Shown here piece by piece: positions 10,524-22,032 of a stretch of DNA of 64,000 nucleotides. The notes below the pieces were generated by a model. It ran no database searches. It was given only the letters and a program-made list of their open reading frames with translations, and was not told the origin of the DNA. A program made the position numbers and the translations under genes. Each line of letters starts with the position of its first letter. The first letter of the stretch is position 1. The DNA comes from Usnea hakonensis (taxonomy: Eukaryota > Ascomycota > Lecanoromycetes > Lecanorales > Parmeliaceae): contig BLJB01000438.1 in assembly GCA_013423325.1 (NCBI GenBank), positions 1 through 64,000 on the forward strand. The letters are read 5' to 3'.

Positions 10524-13083
10524 TTACATCGCAGCACTGCCCATGACACTCCGGAAGATTTTCTGTCCATCTTTCAATTTCGCTATGCGATCCTCCAAGA
10601 ACTGTCTCTGGCGCTTGGAGCTCGTCGGTTCCGAGGCGATTGCCTCTGCTTCGGAATCCGTCAAGCTGTTGACAATGACTGGCGAGAAGATCTTCTCCAG
10701 ACCGCGGATCATGTGACGTTCAACGACCTGCGTGGTCACGTTCGCGACAAAAGTCTTTTGGGAAACCTGGATGATGAATATCGTCAGCCAGATCCTTGGG
10801 GGGATTTGCCTGTTTCCACCGACCTTGTAGATTGCGAAAAGACAGTCCAGAGCTTCCTCGCAGCTGACGTTCTCCATGTTGGGGTCGTTGCTCTTTGAGT
10901 AAGCATTTACTGCCTTTTCGATGTTGACGCTTGCTGTAGTGTGTTCATTTGAGTTGCAACCTTTCAGCACTTGATTAGTCGTCGCGTTCCCAATGCAGTT
11001 TGCGAGGGAGGCTTTGTTCCTCTCCAGACGCCGATTGTATAGCGTATCGGTGTAGTAATGATTGTAATTTATGGGGTAGTATCTCGTATCTTCAATGATG
11101 TGTCGAAGCTCCTGCAGAGCCTGATCTTTCCGTTCTCTTAGTGCATCTCGGATTAGGGACGCGTGAAGTCGAGAGACAATGTCCTCCGGGCATTTGTCTG
11201 CAAGCAGAATGGCGAGGAACCGATCGCAGACTTCATCCACATCGTCCAAGAAATGCACGGCCAGGCGGTTCCAGTTGGAGCACTGCTCCCAGAAAAGCTC
11301 GCCGACAAGGAGAGGGTTGAAATTTCCAACTAATTCTCTTCCACGCGTACGGATGAGGACTTGACGAACCCATTCAAGTGCTTCTCGTTTACTCATTTTG
11401 GTGGGTGATAGTTTGTTTGGAAATAAGTCTGGCCCTTGTATCTGTGATACAGGACGGGGAGATGGTAATGGAGAAGGTAAAGGTGGAAATCGTAGAGCGT
11501 CGCCCCCGGAATCAGGAACAGACGACTCACTGATCTGGTACTTGTGGCCATTGTTACGCATAGTGTCGGAAAACCCTGTATTCATGTGCTGAATGACGGC
11601 ACGAAGTCTTCGGACTGTCGCCGGCGTCTTCAAAGAGAAAGAATTGTCGCCGTTGGTATTGAAGTAGTCACCTTCATAATGTCCGTCAACTGCAGCTTTG
11701 CAGAACTCGTAGTACTCGAGGCTGAGCTGCGTCAGATAAGCTTTGCACTCTGCGGACGTTGTTCGGCTATCCCCCATGACATCGAGCTGCTTAGTCGCCG
11801 CTGTCAAAGCGTCTTCGAGGTCGCTTCGCAATTTCGGAAGCTCTTGTCTAGAAGCAATAAGTGTCATTACCCAGCAGCTGTGAGGATTTGAGACCCGAGA
11901 CTGCTTCGAGACGGTTCCAAGGACTGAAGGCCTCCCAAGATCGGTCATAATACTCGGGCTAGTGGAAAGGAAGTACTCACTTGACATGCTCAAATAAAAG
12001 CTTACTGAGCCTCAATCTCAATGTATCGATGCCCACCAAATGCTCCGGTAGAACCTTGAAATTTGAGGTACGGAAGTAGGCTGCCTCGGCCAAATTACGT
12101 TGCATAAGATCGAAGTCACGTTCTTCAAATTTCCGGTTTTTGAGCACATGCCAGCCCAGCTTGAAGAAAATATCATGATTCTTAGCTAATTCGATGTACG
12201 CAGCCTCACTACCGGAGCCTGAGGGAAGCGTGTCGAGTTTGGTGATGATCCCGAGGGTACGATCTCCGTCCGGGTCCACCTCACGCACTTTCGTGAGAAT
12301 ACTCTGATTGGCAGAGTCGCTGGCAGCAGAGACAACAGCTAAGCAGATCGTACGGGGTTGTTTGATGTACTGATCGGTGATCTCTCCAACAAGCTCAACA
12401 TCAGCCTTGGTGATACCCTTGGTATCAGTCTGAATCAAACCTGGGATGTCGACTAACGTAAGCTGGGGCCTTGATGGACCTTCGATCTCTATGCTGAGAA
12501 CATCCCTCGCAAATGCTTTGGATTTGAACCCAGAAGCAAAGTCACCAATACCCATGACGTCCATGGCAGCGCTCATTATTCGAGGTAGTTCATCGAAGTT
12601 GGTGATGGATTCCTTGAATGCTTTGAAAGGCGTCTGCTCGTTTGCAGGTCGCTTGGAATCAGGGATTATCTTGATGGTCAGCGAGTTTGTATTCGCGCGT
12701 CGTAGAACGATCTCCGTTGCAAATCTAGTACATAGGTTGTCGTTTCTGGGGAATGGAATCTCCGTAAGAGCTTCGAGAACAGAGCTTCTGCCTGCCGACT
12801 GATCCCCACAAACGACGAGCTGAGGGAGAGACAAGATGCTCTCGAGACCACACTTGCGGACTTGAGCTACAGTATCCAGGATCTGCCGCTGATGATCGGT
12901 CTGAAGATCTTCAAGTGACGAGTTAATCTCCATTTCTTTGACTACAGCTGGTACTGGATGCAGATTCGGCTCATCTCGAGGAAGGTCTTGAGGAAAGATT
13001 TGAGGAACGTCTGAGAGAGGGGCTTGAGAAACAGTATCCCTCGATTGATCTGAAGACCTCATGGCAGCGGTAGAAGCTGGCAT
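10524..13083 (-). CDS. dynamin-like large GTPase with altered G1 motif
   Basis: Member of the fungal dynamin/Mx-like GTPases. Model: complement(join(10524..11847,11981..13083)), 808 residues; the 133-nt intron is placed so that LLFEHVK runs into QELPKL, as in the family. The GTPase domain lies at about residues 50-360: G1 is GDQSAGRSSVLEAL, G3 DIPGLIQTDT, G4 TKLD. The middle/GED-like stalk follows, with the C-terminal GTPase effector-like region at about 700-800. The invariant G1 lysine is Arg (residue 99, codon AGA at 12787-12789). The first ATG in frame is 13083; the reading frame is open further but only from TTG. The leader shows a GTGAGT donor (13190-13195) and a CTACAG acceptor, suggesting a 62-nt 5' UTR intron at 13134-13195. 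Confidence 0.88.
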
Positions 13084-13978
13084 TGGATCAAGCAATTGGC
13101 GGATTGTATACGACCAAAAGTGTGGAAGAGAAGCTGTAGGAAAGCAAGAGCGAAGTAAGGAAGGATCCAGGACGTGCCCGGTATTTTATACTCACCTGGA
13201 AACTGTTGAATCCAAGAAGGAAAACGATTAATTTCATGTAATGCATAAAACCTGATACATATCTTCAAAGCAACATGCCGACAGAAGTTTTACAGCCCAT
13301 TAGCCTTCGGAGCTCCGGAAGGCTTCTTGCATGTTTGCGGGCAAATTGACTTTAACCTGGAAGTCTCGTCACTTGTTTGTCCTCTATCATGATTTTAGGC
13401 ACGTACATACAGCATGCGATAGATAATCCTTGCTTCATTGGGTTGGAGCTCTATCGATAAGAAGGTGCCCAATAACCTAGAAGTCGTTTGTTTGCTTTGA
13501 GCAGGGCTATCTGTAGTGGGTATATGGACCTCCAAATGCACACCATGCCGTCTCGCCATCGTCATTGATCGGATTGAGACAATAACCCTTGATTAAGGAC
13601 AGGAGCAAAGTGGTAGCCTTGTTGAAGTGCTGATGATGTTTCAGGGTCAGAGTTGTCAAACAAGCGGTTGGTTGCTTCAACGTTGACGGCGCTCACAATG
13701 TCATGTGTTGTTCTGCATGTCTCGGAGATTGCGACGTCTGGCATGAGCCTAGACAGGCTTGCACTTGCAGCACTTTCCCCCATTCCGTCTATCAACCAAG
13801 ATGAGAGACTTCTACCTGGCGATTGCATAGACTGGGGAGATTAATGCAAAAGATAGGAGTATGCGCTTGTCCGGAGTCCTTTCGGGGTTGAAGAACAGAT
13901 ATGAAACTAAAGTTGGAGCGTTTGCTTGACTTTCATGCGCTGAAGACTAGCAGGCATAAATGGTACTCAGATCTGAAT
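13084..13978. other. intergenic, dynamin-like/Tad1
   Basis: Holds the dynamin 5' leader with a probable UTR intron (13134-13195) and the 3' flank of tad1. A doubtful 88-codon minus-strand frame is listed separately. Nothing else is recognised. Confidence 0.5.
13562..13828 (-). CDS. doubtful small open frame, 88 codons
   Basis: ATG-started frame with varied amino-acid composition (MQSPGRSLSSWLIDGMGESA at the start), preceded by a CCCCAG that could be a splice acceptor. No family is recognised and no convincing upstream exon was found. It may be the last exon of a small gene or chance. Confidence 0.2.
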   Translation of the reverse strand: MQSPGRSLSSWLIDGMGESAASASLSRLMPDVAISETCRTTHDIVSAVNVEATNRLFDNSDPETSSALQQGYHFAPVLNQGLLSQSDQ

Positions 13979-15219
13979 TCAACGGCTTTCCCACCCTTTG
14001 AGAGCTTCGCTTTTCACCTCTTCTTTGACGTGTCGTCTTTGCTCTAAATTTCGTGATCGTTTCATATCTAAGTACGAGGGTTTTTTAAGGATGTTTGTTA
14101 GCGCAGGGACATCTAGGAGACCATCGATTTCAATTACAAGATTCCAAGTATGCATCATCGACAACGCACTGGCACCCCTTTGATCTGTTTGCTTGCGACC
14201 CTGCAGGACGCCATTAATGAGAGTTTCTTGATGACATGGAATCCACACTGCTGAAACGTTTGAGCCCTTGCAGATGACCGTATTGGCAATTGCGGCTCTC
14301 CGTGAATATTGAAAGTCAATCTCTGTAGTCTCCATATGAAATGGGCGATATCCATAACCTCCGGACCAAGTCGAGCTAGCCACGGGTAACATGCGGCCTG
14401 CCGGTCCAAACGCTCTCTCGCATGCTTGTTGTCTGTATTGCTGAGAGGGTAAGATTAGGGTGTCAATGTATGCATTTTGAGGTGAGACCAGAAGCGAGAC
14501 TGGCGAAGATAGCAGGGACGTGCATTGCTTGAGTGCCAGCTTGTCTGAACATGATTTGGACATGGTGATTGGGCTGTCAGCTCGAGCTTTTATATGCACC
14601 TTATCAGTAGCAAGGCAAGAGCCAGTAGACAAGATCATTTACCGGGTTTTCGTCTCACAACACCTAATTCTGAGAAAAACCCGCGACCGAGCAAAGCAGA
14701 AGTACTTCCCTCGAGGGCGGCAGGGACAGGCCATGGTGTGGGATCGTCTTGAGCTTCCATCACAAGCTCCATACTCGCGTCACCGCATGGTGCTTCAGAG
14801 CAGTACATCATGATTCTCAGACTCTGAAGAATACTGAATGGCGGCACAATGTGATTCTCAGACAGCTCAGAAGTTTGTCTCCATTGAAGGACTGTTGATG
14901 TGTAGCTGGCGCAAGATGCGAGTCGATGGCATTCCCGGAGAAGGAAATGATTAAAAGCTCGAATGGCGAGAGTCTCGGCGTGCCAGTCATGAAGTACTGC
15001 GCCGCCATCTAGAGATGAGAGTCTCGATTCCGGCAAGCACTTCATCCCAGTGGCCAAGGCTAAACATGTAACACTTTCATTATCCCCAATGACTACAATG
15101 CCGCTCAGGGGCACCCACTCCTGAACACCGTTTGTTAACGTTCCAGGCTTGCGCTTCTTGGGCAAGGCGTGGAATTTTTCATGGATGGCTTTGACTGCGC
15201 GGTCTTGGAGAGAGTCCAT
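13979..15219 (-). CDS. tad1: tRNA-specific adenosine deaminase Tad1 (A37 to inosine)
   Basis: ADAR-type deaminase that converts A37 to inosine in tRNA-Ala. Model: complement(join(13979..14586,14643..15219)), 394 residues; the 56-nt intron joins RRKP to ARADSP. Catalytic zinc-site elements are all present: HAE in DWHAETLAIRAF (proton-shuttling Glu), CSEAPCGDAS, and the third Cys in SKSCSDKLALKQ. The latter is followed by LLSSPVSLLVSP, typical of the A_deamin domain, which fills most of the protein. The start ATG gives MDSLQDRAVKAI, a typical N-terminus. A C-terminal Lys/Arg-rich tail is variable. Confidence 0.94.
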
Positions 15220-15756
15220 AAGCTCGGTATAATAACACAGGACTCAGAAGCCGCCTTGATAGGCGGGAAGATTCAGTGGAGATGTTGAGCCAGGATATTA
15301 GCGGGCTAGATTGTACAGACTTCTGGTGACTCGATTTGAGAGAAAGTAGGGAAAAGAGATATTCTACTGGCAGAGGCAAAATGCTCCTTATGCACTTTGC
15401 CTTGTGGAATTGGTCGACAGCATTCTCCAAAATGTATAATGTCCAATGGCGAAATGCCTTGAGAAAACGATGGCACTGAAGAAACAATTCGCTTTTCTTA
15501 CTTCTTATCGGTACTTTAGGTACGGTACAGTAGGTACCTTAAGTATCTCTAGCGCTCACGAGCCAACGGTTCGGGGCGGGGCGGCGCCCGTCTTCCAACC
15601 AAATTTTAAATTACGTAGCCCGGAACTACCCCCCCAAAGCCGACCTCACTGTCAAGTGAAATGCGCCTTCCTGAAACAATTTTACATTCCTGTTCAGCTC
15701 CCGCTTTCCCTTTGAATTCCGAGGAAAGTAAAATAGTAAGTATCCTCCGCTTGGAG
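15220..15756. other. divergent intergenic region, tad1/NT-C2 gene
   Basis: Bidirectional promoter region of 537 bp with a GGGGCGGGGCGG-like GC box near 15575-15585 and clustered TAGGTACC-type sequences near 15520-15540. No gene is seen. Confidence 0.5.
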
Positions 15757-17053
15757 ATGCAGAACGCTTTTGGTGAGTATTCCTCGCCCCAACAGACAAC
15801 CATGTCTTTCAGTAAAGTGTTTCGCACGATGCACCAGCTAACAATAGTTTCTACAGTCCCAAAGAATCGGAGGGTCTGTTTTGAGAGAGACCATTTGAGA
15901 ATGATGAGCTGACTCTCTTCCAGCCAAAATTCGAACTGCAGCTGAAGGTACACCATCCTATCCTCCTTCTCTAGTATGCCCAACAGGACATGACTGGCTA
16001 ATCTGGGTGGTAGATTATCGATCTGAACAATGTCCCTCTCGAATCCGGAACGTCTTACGTCAAATGGCACCTACCCTCTTCTACCTCTGCTGAGCACCGC
16101 GGTCGTACCTCCAAGGCAGGCATAAGAGATCACAAGGTTTCTTGGGACTACGTGAAGACGCTGCCCGTGCGTTTGACAGTGGATCGCAATGGCATGCTGC
16201 AAGAGTCGGAGATACATTTCGAAGTCCTCCAAGAATATTCGCCTGGTACACGGGCAGAGCGGATCGTGTTGGGGAATGTGAAGCTGAATCTAGCTGAATT
16301 CGTAGGTGGTAGCGATGATGGGGAGGAGGCTGTTCCCAGAAGATACTTGATGCAGGAGAGCAAGATCAACAGCACTTTGAAGGCATGAGTTCAATTTCTC
16401 TATATGTACCAAAGGGAAGGCTGACTGGGTATCAGATCGGCGTCTACATGAAACATGTAGAAGGCGACAAAACTTATACCGCCCCTCCGCTCAAGACCGC
16501 ACCTGTCTTCGGTGGGATCGCTGGCATCATGACCGCCGAGCAAGCTGATGGTGACGACGGAAGCAACGTGCCCTCCATGTCATCTTACGCTCGGGAAAGC
16601 GGCAAGCTGCAGGATATGTATCGTCGGACCCTAGCTGCGTCATGGCTTGCACAGGCTGGCGAGCTGCCGGCTGATAAATGCATTGAGAACATCTTCGCTG
16701 GAGGAGATGGATGGGCAGCCGATCATGAACCAGGTGTAAATACAAGTCCCAGGCTGGGAGGTAGCACAGAAGAGGACGACAGTGATGGGGACAACAGAAC
16801 ATTGCGAGGTCACAAGAGGCATACCTCGGGCACTGGAAGTCGAGGAACCATAAAGCCAACTCGTCAGGAGTGGAAGTCCAGCAAAAGCGAATCTGGAAAT
16901 TCCGGTGCCGTTAGTGGTAGGGGGAGCATAGCGGACCACGTTCAATCAGGTTCGGATGCAAAGAATCACAAGCGAACGAACGAGATAGATGAGTTCACCT
17001 CACGAGACGACTTGAGAAGCTGGCAGATCTCAAATAGTGGCGACGGGCCATGA
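15757..17053 (+). CDS. NT-C2 (EEIG1/EHBP1 N-terminal C2) domain protein with microexons and a GC-AG intron
   Basis: Protein with an N-terminal C2 domain as in EEIG1 and EHBP1, a membrane- or scaffold-binding fold; its fungal role is not established. Model: join(15757..15772,15857..15873,15924..15947,16014..16382,16436..17053), 347 residues. The first three exons are only 16, 17 and 24 nt and encode MQNAFVPKNRRPKFELQLK; exon 4 goes on with IIDLNNVPLESGTSYVKWH. The frame breaks after NSTLK unless 16383-16435 is removed as a GC-AG intron. This restores LKIGVYMKHVEGDKTY, then TAPPLKTAPVFGGIAGI. The C2 domain occupies about residues 1-155. After a conserved DMYRRTLAASWLAQAGELPA helix the tail is Ser/Asp/Gly-rich and disordered. 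The stop lies 14 bp from the stop of the convergent RAD51-like gene. Confidence 0.85.
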
Positions 17054-17067
17054 TAGACGGATGCGAT

Positions 17068-18368
17068 TTATCCACTAGGCACCAATCTCACCTCAGCAGC
17101 TATCTCGAAAGCCGCCCATCGGCCTTCTCGAGTACCACATCTATCCTTGAGGACCTCCAGTATAAGCGACTTCTGATACGACTTCCCCTCGTCACCGAAC
17201 GCAATCCTTGCGTCATCGCTAGTCTTTGGTACGGTGGATAAGAAGAGAGATGTATCAATCAGAAACGGAAACGTCTTCCCAAGAGCAGGCTTACCCATGG
17301 TGGAAGCGAAAATCGAGGCATCCTCTCTCGGGCCATGCTGATAGTCTGCGTTTTTGGTAGAAGTACTACTGACTGCGGCATTGGTGAGGATAGTGCAGAC
17401 GTGATGGCGGGACGTTAGGTGGTGGAGAGTTCGCATAAAGCTTGCAAGGAGAGCTTGGCCTTGGACCTGGCTCTTGGACATCATCGCGCTTACGACATTT
17501 GTGATCGTATCAAGAATGACCATACCAATACGACCGCTTCCAGGGTCACCGACATGAAGAATGCCGAGGTCTACACCCTTTCGTCTTGGTTCTCCTTGCA
17601 ATTCTTCGTCTTCTTCGTCGAACTCTTCCTCACTATCACCAACTTCATCCACCATTCTCTTAAATGGCACGGCTGGAGGCTCCTGGGCTTTCGGCGCTAC
17701 TCCCTCCATGAGCTCATTGACTTCGCTAACGGCTTCTACAACGCCAGCAAAATCAAATACTCTCATGACTTTCACGCGATCAAGGAACAAGGTTGCCTTC
17801 TCCAATATTGCCTCCTTGGACTCCTCTAACGTCGAGGTCCTCTTTTCGTACATGTATCCAGACTCCCGGTAGCTGTTGTGCTGAATTTCGGCTTCTAGAC
17901 GATACGCCAGGGTGTCTCGCAGTCGAAATGGAGAGAAGGATCCAATAGTATCAATGAAAGCTACCTCGCCAAGCTTGTGGGTGAGAAGATGACTTGCTAT
18001 GGCATGGTACGCTAGCTGTCAAGCAAACGTCGTTAGTGCTTGTACGGGCGGATCTGAGAGCCCCAGGGATAGGAATCAAAGCGGCAAAGCTTGGAGGAAA
18101 TCGAATCTATTGGCTATTCGTATCTACACCATGCAAACCGCTTCAGGTTGCAGTTTGCATTGCAAGAGCTTACCAAAGTCTTTACCGACCCGCTTGCTCC
18201 AGCAATCGAAGTAATCTCCCCATATCTAAAGCCTCCATCTAATGCATTCTGATCAATTGTAGCTGAGCCTGAACTTGCTGGCGGTGGCCTGGCCTTCTCG
18301 TGTGCCTGAGCTGATGCCAGTAGAGTTGAGCCCAGCAGGGGTGGAGCTGCTTGGGAGGGGTATGACAT
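17068..18368 (-). CDS. RAD51-like recombination paralog with altered Walker A
   Basis: RecA/RAD51-fold ATPase of the paralog class, closest in feel to RAD51D/Rdl1. Model: complement(join(17068..18015,18174..18368)), 380 residues; the 158-nt intron joins VKTL to LAYHAIASHLL. The order is N-terminal Pro/Ala segment, DGGFRYGEITSIAGASGS, Walker A, GEVAFIDTIGSFSPFRLRD, a Glu-rich loop (about 200-215), and the Walker B-like strand RIGMVILDTITNVVS. It ends with SLILEVLKDRCGTREGRWA, a usual C-terminal strand. Walker A reads GASGSVKT: the glycine before the catalytic Lys is Val (residue 62). No splice alternative restores GKT. The role in homologous recombination is inferred from the fold. Confidence 0.85.
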
Positions 18369-18705
18369 TTTTAAGGCGTATTTTGGGGAGATGTTAGGTT
18401 ATATTGTGAGATGCAGGGTGGTGCTCTTCAGTCCGGGATTTGGTTAGACATGGTTATGAACTGGAGCTCGACGTGGTGACTGGGTCTGTGGCCAGTAGCG
18501 TACGTCTTCGATGTTTAATCTGTTCATAGTAATCTTCGTAAACTGAGAAACGGAAGCAATTCTGTGTAGAGAATGGATGAAAGGCTGAGATTTATGAGGT
18601 CTTCCAAATGCGGAAACTCTGCCGAGAACATTTTTGATTTCGATACTCACAGAGCGAGGACTACTAAACATCGATGTATCGTCAAGTTGAGCGGCCACAC
18701 TTACA
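18369..18705. other. divergent intergenic region, RAD51-like/Sls1
   Basis: 337 bp with both start codons at its ends; a compact shared promoter. No further feature is seen. Confidence 0.5.
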
Positions 18706-21613
18706 ATGTTCAAGCTTATACCCGGTACTCAGAGCTCGTCTATATGTTTGCGATGTCAATGTCGCCTCAGCGCTCGACAAAAATCTCGTTCTAGTCGTCG
18801 TCTCCATGTACGACACCCCCAACAGCTCCGGCGCTTCACCTTAGGGCCGAGTCTAGGACAAGAGCAACAATCTCTTCAAGACGCCGCTACCGACAAAGGC
18901 GGCCATGAGAAAGCGCCCATCAGATACTGCTATGACGATTGGGCCCCAACGCGGAGGCCTACGAAGAACAGTCTCGGTTTGAATGTCTTGGGCGAGCCAG
19001 CCGAGGTCCTCGTCCTGAGAGACCGGCAATATAGAGTTGAACACGACATAGGTATGGGAAAAATTCATGCTACAGGTCCAGATAGGAATCCTGTCTCGGA
19101 ACCGACAAGTTCGTCTGGGCTTATGGAGAAGATTGATGCGGAAAGGGGCATTGTTGGTATCGATGAAGTCTGCAAGAACATCGAAAACGTGAGAACGTCG
19201 TGGGTGGAAAGCACAGAAGGCAATATTACAGGACTCTCATATCATGACTTGGTCACCAGGCTCTGTGAGGGCTTCACCAAGCAACAATTGGCAGCCTACT
19301 TGACCAGGAATGACAAGAACCCAGTCGCCGATGTTTTCGACCTGAGTGCAGAGATATCCAACAGTCTCTATTCGCGATCATCCTGGCAACCTGTGGGCGA
19401 AATGGCGGCTCAACGGTCTAAGGCACCCAAGATCGCGGATAAAATACGGTATGAAGATTCCAACACCGCGGAGGATCCTGGGAAGCAACATGGGCAGGGA
19501 CGGAAGAAAGATGCCTTAGTCCAGAGACTGCTGAAACGGTGTTGGGACATTTCCCCTAGATTTCAGGATTCTTTGATAGGCGAATTGGACATGCGGGTGC
19601 CAGAGTCCCATCTAAACCTCATAGTGAATCATAGTAAGCAGCTAGCTGGCTATGTTTTGCTTCCGAAGCACTAATTTTGCTGGCAGGGAGGGACATATTG
19701 AAGCTCATATCCAGGAGCTATGATTCAAAAGTCGAAGCATGGCCTCAAGATCGTATCATTCGCATCACATCTGACTACGACAACTGCGTCGACATACTGA
19801 AACTCTTAGTCCACACTTTTGAGAACGTTCGGTCTTCCACGATCGAAACAGATGCCAATTCCATGTCAGAACAGGACTCAGCCCCTAATCCCAAGAAATT
19901 GAATGATGCTATGCTGCGGCTTATCGAGAACTATACAGACACTCTTGTTAAACCACAAGGACCCTCTCGCACAGCGGTCAGTACAGGCCACGCAATCTTG
20001 AAGTTATGCTAATACTTTGATAGTTTCGTGTGTTTTACATAGGACCAGATGACGTCGACCTTCTAGAGACGCGAAGATTGATGCATCAAATCTTGGGACC
20101 TGCCTCTGCAAATTCTTCCAAATTAGCTAGCTCAAAAGTTAAGCTGCCTGATGTTATTCCGGTTCCGGTCGACGTAGGTACCAGATTGTCCGTATTGGTT
20201 AGGAATCAGCAGTGGTCAAGATGGTGTCAATCTCAAATAATGGGGGGCCGAGAGGAGGATGAACCTCGCCTCGAACGCTTATCGGAAGGTCCAGTGTCTC
20301 AAGCCATACATGGCGAGCTGGCATTTAACACAGTGAAGTCATTCTTCGCAGCGCCGGATGACACTAGTTATACGCTGTGCAGTAATGATTACCCATACTG
20401 GAAATCTGATATTGAGTACCATGACTCCGCGACGTTGGGACAAGTATTGCTACCTACGAAGATGGCAGGGAAACTCTCGTCTGGGCTAGAGCATGTTCGA
20501 GGAGGGAAAAAAGGTTTGAACCATGAGCGCAAGAAAAATGACCCTATAATGAGAGCGATTCGCACAAAGGATATTACCTTACAGTGTTCGGACGAACCTC
20601 GAGAATTTGTGCATCTTGTTCCAGGCCTCATGCGCTCTTTAGAGAGCCTCGAGCCTCGCAAGCCGAGCGAGGATTTCTTGCAGATTCGATTATCACCATC
20701 GGCCAAAAATTTGTCATTGCCTGTCCCTGTCGGAGCTCTGCCAGATCTAGAGATCAGAGTATCCCTCGATCAGGAGAATAGGACGACGTCAATCAAAGAC
20801 ATTAGACTGGTCAACGCGAGAGAGAAGGACTTCCTGCAGCCGCAAAACGTCGTTGACTTGCGTTTCACCAGAAAACAATGTGTGTACGCCAAAGATGGCA
20901 GTATCGATCCAAGCATTACTTCGTTTGTGCAGGATGGCAATCTCGATATTTGGGGCACAGAGCGACTCAAGACTCCATTAGGTCTTTCAATATCGATTCC
21001 CGCACTCGCCATCAAGCCCCACAAGAACTTCGACCCCAGAGTGCATGAATCACTACAGGTCGACTACACCTCCTTCGGCCTCGAACACAGGTCCTCCCTC
21101 ACAATACCCTACGGAGAACCCGAGTCCTGGCCCACCCTCACATACACCAACGTCGAAGCCGGCCGCATAGGCGGACGCCGAGACGAACTGTCTCTGCACA
21201 ACCTCCGCTTCGCCTCCAAACCCCTTCCCGCCAAAGCCACCACCCCCACCACCACCACCACCACCGACCCCGTCCCCGTCCCCGTCATCAACGAAACCCT
21301 TTCCAACGACGACCACACCGACATCCTCCTCCAAAAAACAGCCGCCCTCATCACCGCCATCGACCTCGCAAACTCGATCAAAGACCCGGACGCCGTCGCC
21401 ACCGACGCTCCCAGCAACAGCGTCGCCCCCCGCCTCGATCGCATGCCCGGTCAGGCGCGCCGCTGGAAACCCGTCGCGCCCAAGACCATGATCCGCAGGT
21501 TCCCGCATACGACGGGGGGGGGTAAGACGCAGGGGGCGGCGGTGTTGAGGCGCACGAGGGGGCTGGTGGATCATTTGGTTAAGCCGAGTAGGGAGGGTGG
21601 GGGGGGGGAGTGA
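18706..21613 (+). CDS. SLS1: Sls1-type mitochondrial inner-membrane-bound regulator
   Basis: Large mitochondrial protein of the fungal Sls1 family, which in yeast couples mitochondrial mRNA to translation at the inner membrane. Model: join(18706..19633,19687..19976,20024..21613), 935 residues; introns are 53 and 47 nt. The N-terminus is a typical presequence: Arg/Ser-rich, no acidic residues in the first 50, with RRLHVRHPQQLRRF. Conserved blocks include KQLAGYV-like and RDILKLISRSYDSKVEAWP, FRVFYIGPDDVDLL and LSEGPVSQAIHGELAFNTVK, plus a C-terminal sandwich ending in SWPTLTYTNVEAGRIGGRRD. The last 130 residues are GC-rich with a Thr/Pro-Val repeat and a basic, Gly-ending tail. Family assignment is from memory of these blocks. 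Confidence 0.75.
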
Positions 21614-22032
21614 GTGGTTTGTTGTGTTGTGTTGTGTTGTTGTGTTGCGTGTGGGCTGTGTAATATTTTTTATTCATCTTGCGTTGGGTGAAGCACTTGA
21701 CTGTTTAGATGGAGGACGCGTTTGTATCGTACTTTATAGTACGAGTACAGGGCAGTTTGTATACCGCGAGTGGAAGAAAGAAAAAGTGTATTACAACTTC
21801 GATAGAGTTACAGGTCGGAAATCAATGTACATCACATCACCCTTCTTCCTATGAAACATTGAATTTCGTCCGTCCGTCCACTGGCTCACTGGCTCGCTCG
21901 CTCGCTCAATTCGAGGAAAAAAAGGAAAACTTTGTAGGAATATCGTAACCCCCCCCCCTTATCTCCAACAGACAGGACAGACAGCATAAGCTGCGCGCCT
22001 TGTATCCCACCCATCCCATCCCACACTCATCA
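21614..22032. other. convergent intergenic region, Sls1/TeaR-like
   Basis: 3' flanks of two convergent genes. GTTGT-type repeats occur near 21618-21645 and a C9 run near 21950. No gene is seen. Confidence 0.6.
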
